From Alphaproteobacteria bacterium (GTDB lineage: Bacteria; Planctomycetota; Phycisphaerae; UBA1845), in contig JANQQE010000031.1 of the NCBI GenBank assembly GCA_028285105.1, positions 99,265 through 163,264 on the forward strand: 64,000 nucleotides of DNA, given 5' to 3'. This document shows positions 63,836-64,000 of the stretch, one piece after another. Positions within the stretch are counted from its first letter, which is position 1. Every line of letters begins with the position of its first letter. The notes beneath the pieces are model-generated. The model saw only the letters and a program-made list of their open reading frames with translations, searched no databases and was not told the DNA's origin. The position numbers and the translations under genes were made by a program.

Positions 63836-64000
63836 CGCAGGAAATTGATCCGCATCGCCAGTCAGGCCTTGCCGGCGGGGCCCACCGTCATTCCCGCGAA
63901 AGGACTTTATGCATGGAAATGGGTGCTGACGATTGTGAATACTCAAGAATACCCGACGCTCAGCGACATTTGTTCAGTAAGTCAACATAGTCGTCCGTCG
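63836..64000. other. Window end with a REP-like half-site
   Basis: No gene is seen in these 165 bases. CCGTCATTCCCGCG at 63885-63898 is a half of the palindrome found at 63277-63302, without a clear complementary half nearby. Confidence 0.5.

Overview
The window reads as chromosome from a Gram-negative planctomycete, most likely of the Phycisphaerae type. This is an inference from gene content, not from any search. The supporting signs are an lpxK gene for lipid A, several lipobox lipoproteins, a PEP-CTERM surface protein, secreted proteins ending in dockerin-like EF-hand pairs, an orphan sigma-54 activator, a DksA-like protein with a histone-H1-like lysine tail, and a TsaC/phosphatase fusion. 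Most of the window is ordinary, fairly GC-rich, densely packed chromosome. I see no insertion sequence, prophage, integrase or CRISPR array.

Layout, first half. 1-2002: end of rph, a lipoprotein and rdgB, with stop/start overlaps. 2074-4864: a polyamine operon (pdaD, a deoxyhypusine-synthase-like speY, speB) behind its own promoter. 4884-6525: thiS-thiG and a small membrane protein. 6523-6585: a REPIN-like repeat, then a TolC-family gene on the minus strand. 8804-17348: a phosphohexomutase with an extra cysteine-rich N-terminus, an M16 peptidase pair (one subunit apparently inactive), alaS and a glycosyltransferase. 17349-18383: a candidate structured RNA and tRNA-Leu(GAG). 18505-26670: a lipoprotein, the DksA-like protein, lspA, ribD, then tsaC-phosphatase fusion, rpiB and hflX. 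26687-32410: a lipoprotein hydrolase, rnhA, a MEMO-family gene, lpxK, hemL and a GbsR-type regulator with a visible promoter/operator.

Layout, second half. 32668-34992 holds an unfamiliar coiled-coil/repeat protein and a small unknown gene. 35437-40489 has a sigma-54 activator with a degenerate receiver, an alkaline-phosphatase-superfamily enzyme and an M29 aminopeptidase. 40490-44195 has a ParE/Phd toxin-antitoxin pair with its operator, a HerA-like ATPase and a DUF3465 protein. A second REPIN, tRNA-Phe(GAA) and a strong bidirectional terminator precede a visibly AT-richer block (44985-46865). That block carries an HTH-Nudix protein, a small ORF and a membrane-anchored DUF2726 (nuclease-fold) protein, and it is the best candidate here for an undescribed accessory system. 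From 47044 come three secreted surface proteins, an OPT transporter with a very large extracytoplasmic insertion, a DUF1573-thioredoxin protein, rnc, metK, a ferredoxin-type protein, lipoproteins, a universal stress protein and a DUF2200 protein, with REP-like palindromes near the end.

How the genes work together. PdaD makes agmatine from arginine, SpeB converts it to putrescine, and the SpeY-like enzyme would join putrescine-derived units into homospermidine. TsaC-phosphatase and RpiB keep the ywlC-ywlE-ywlF order of Bacillus, and the phosphatase has the threonine that marks protein-arginine phosphatases. The surface-protein cluster, LspA and the lipoproteins point to a heavily decorated envelope. 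All positions and motifs were read by eye; family names are from recognition of motifs and none was confirmed by a database search.
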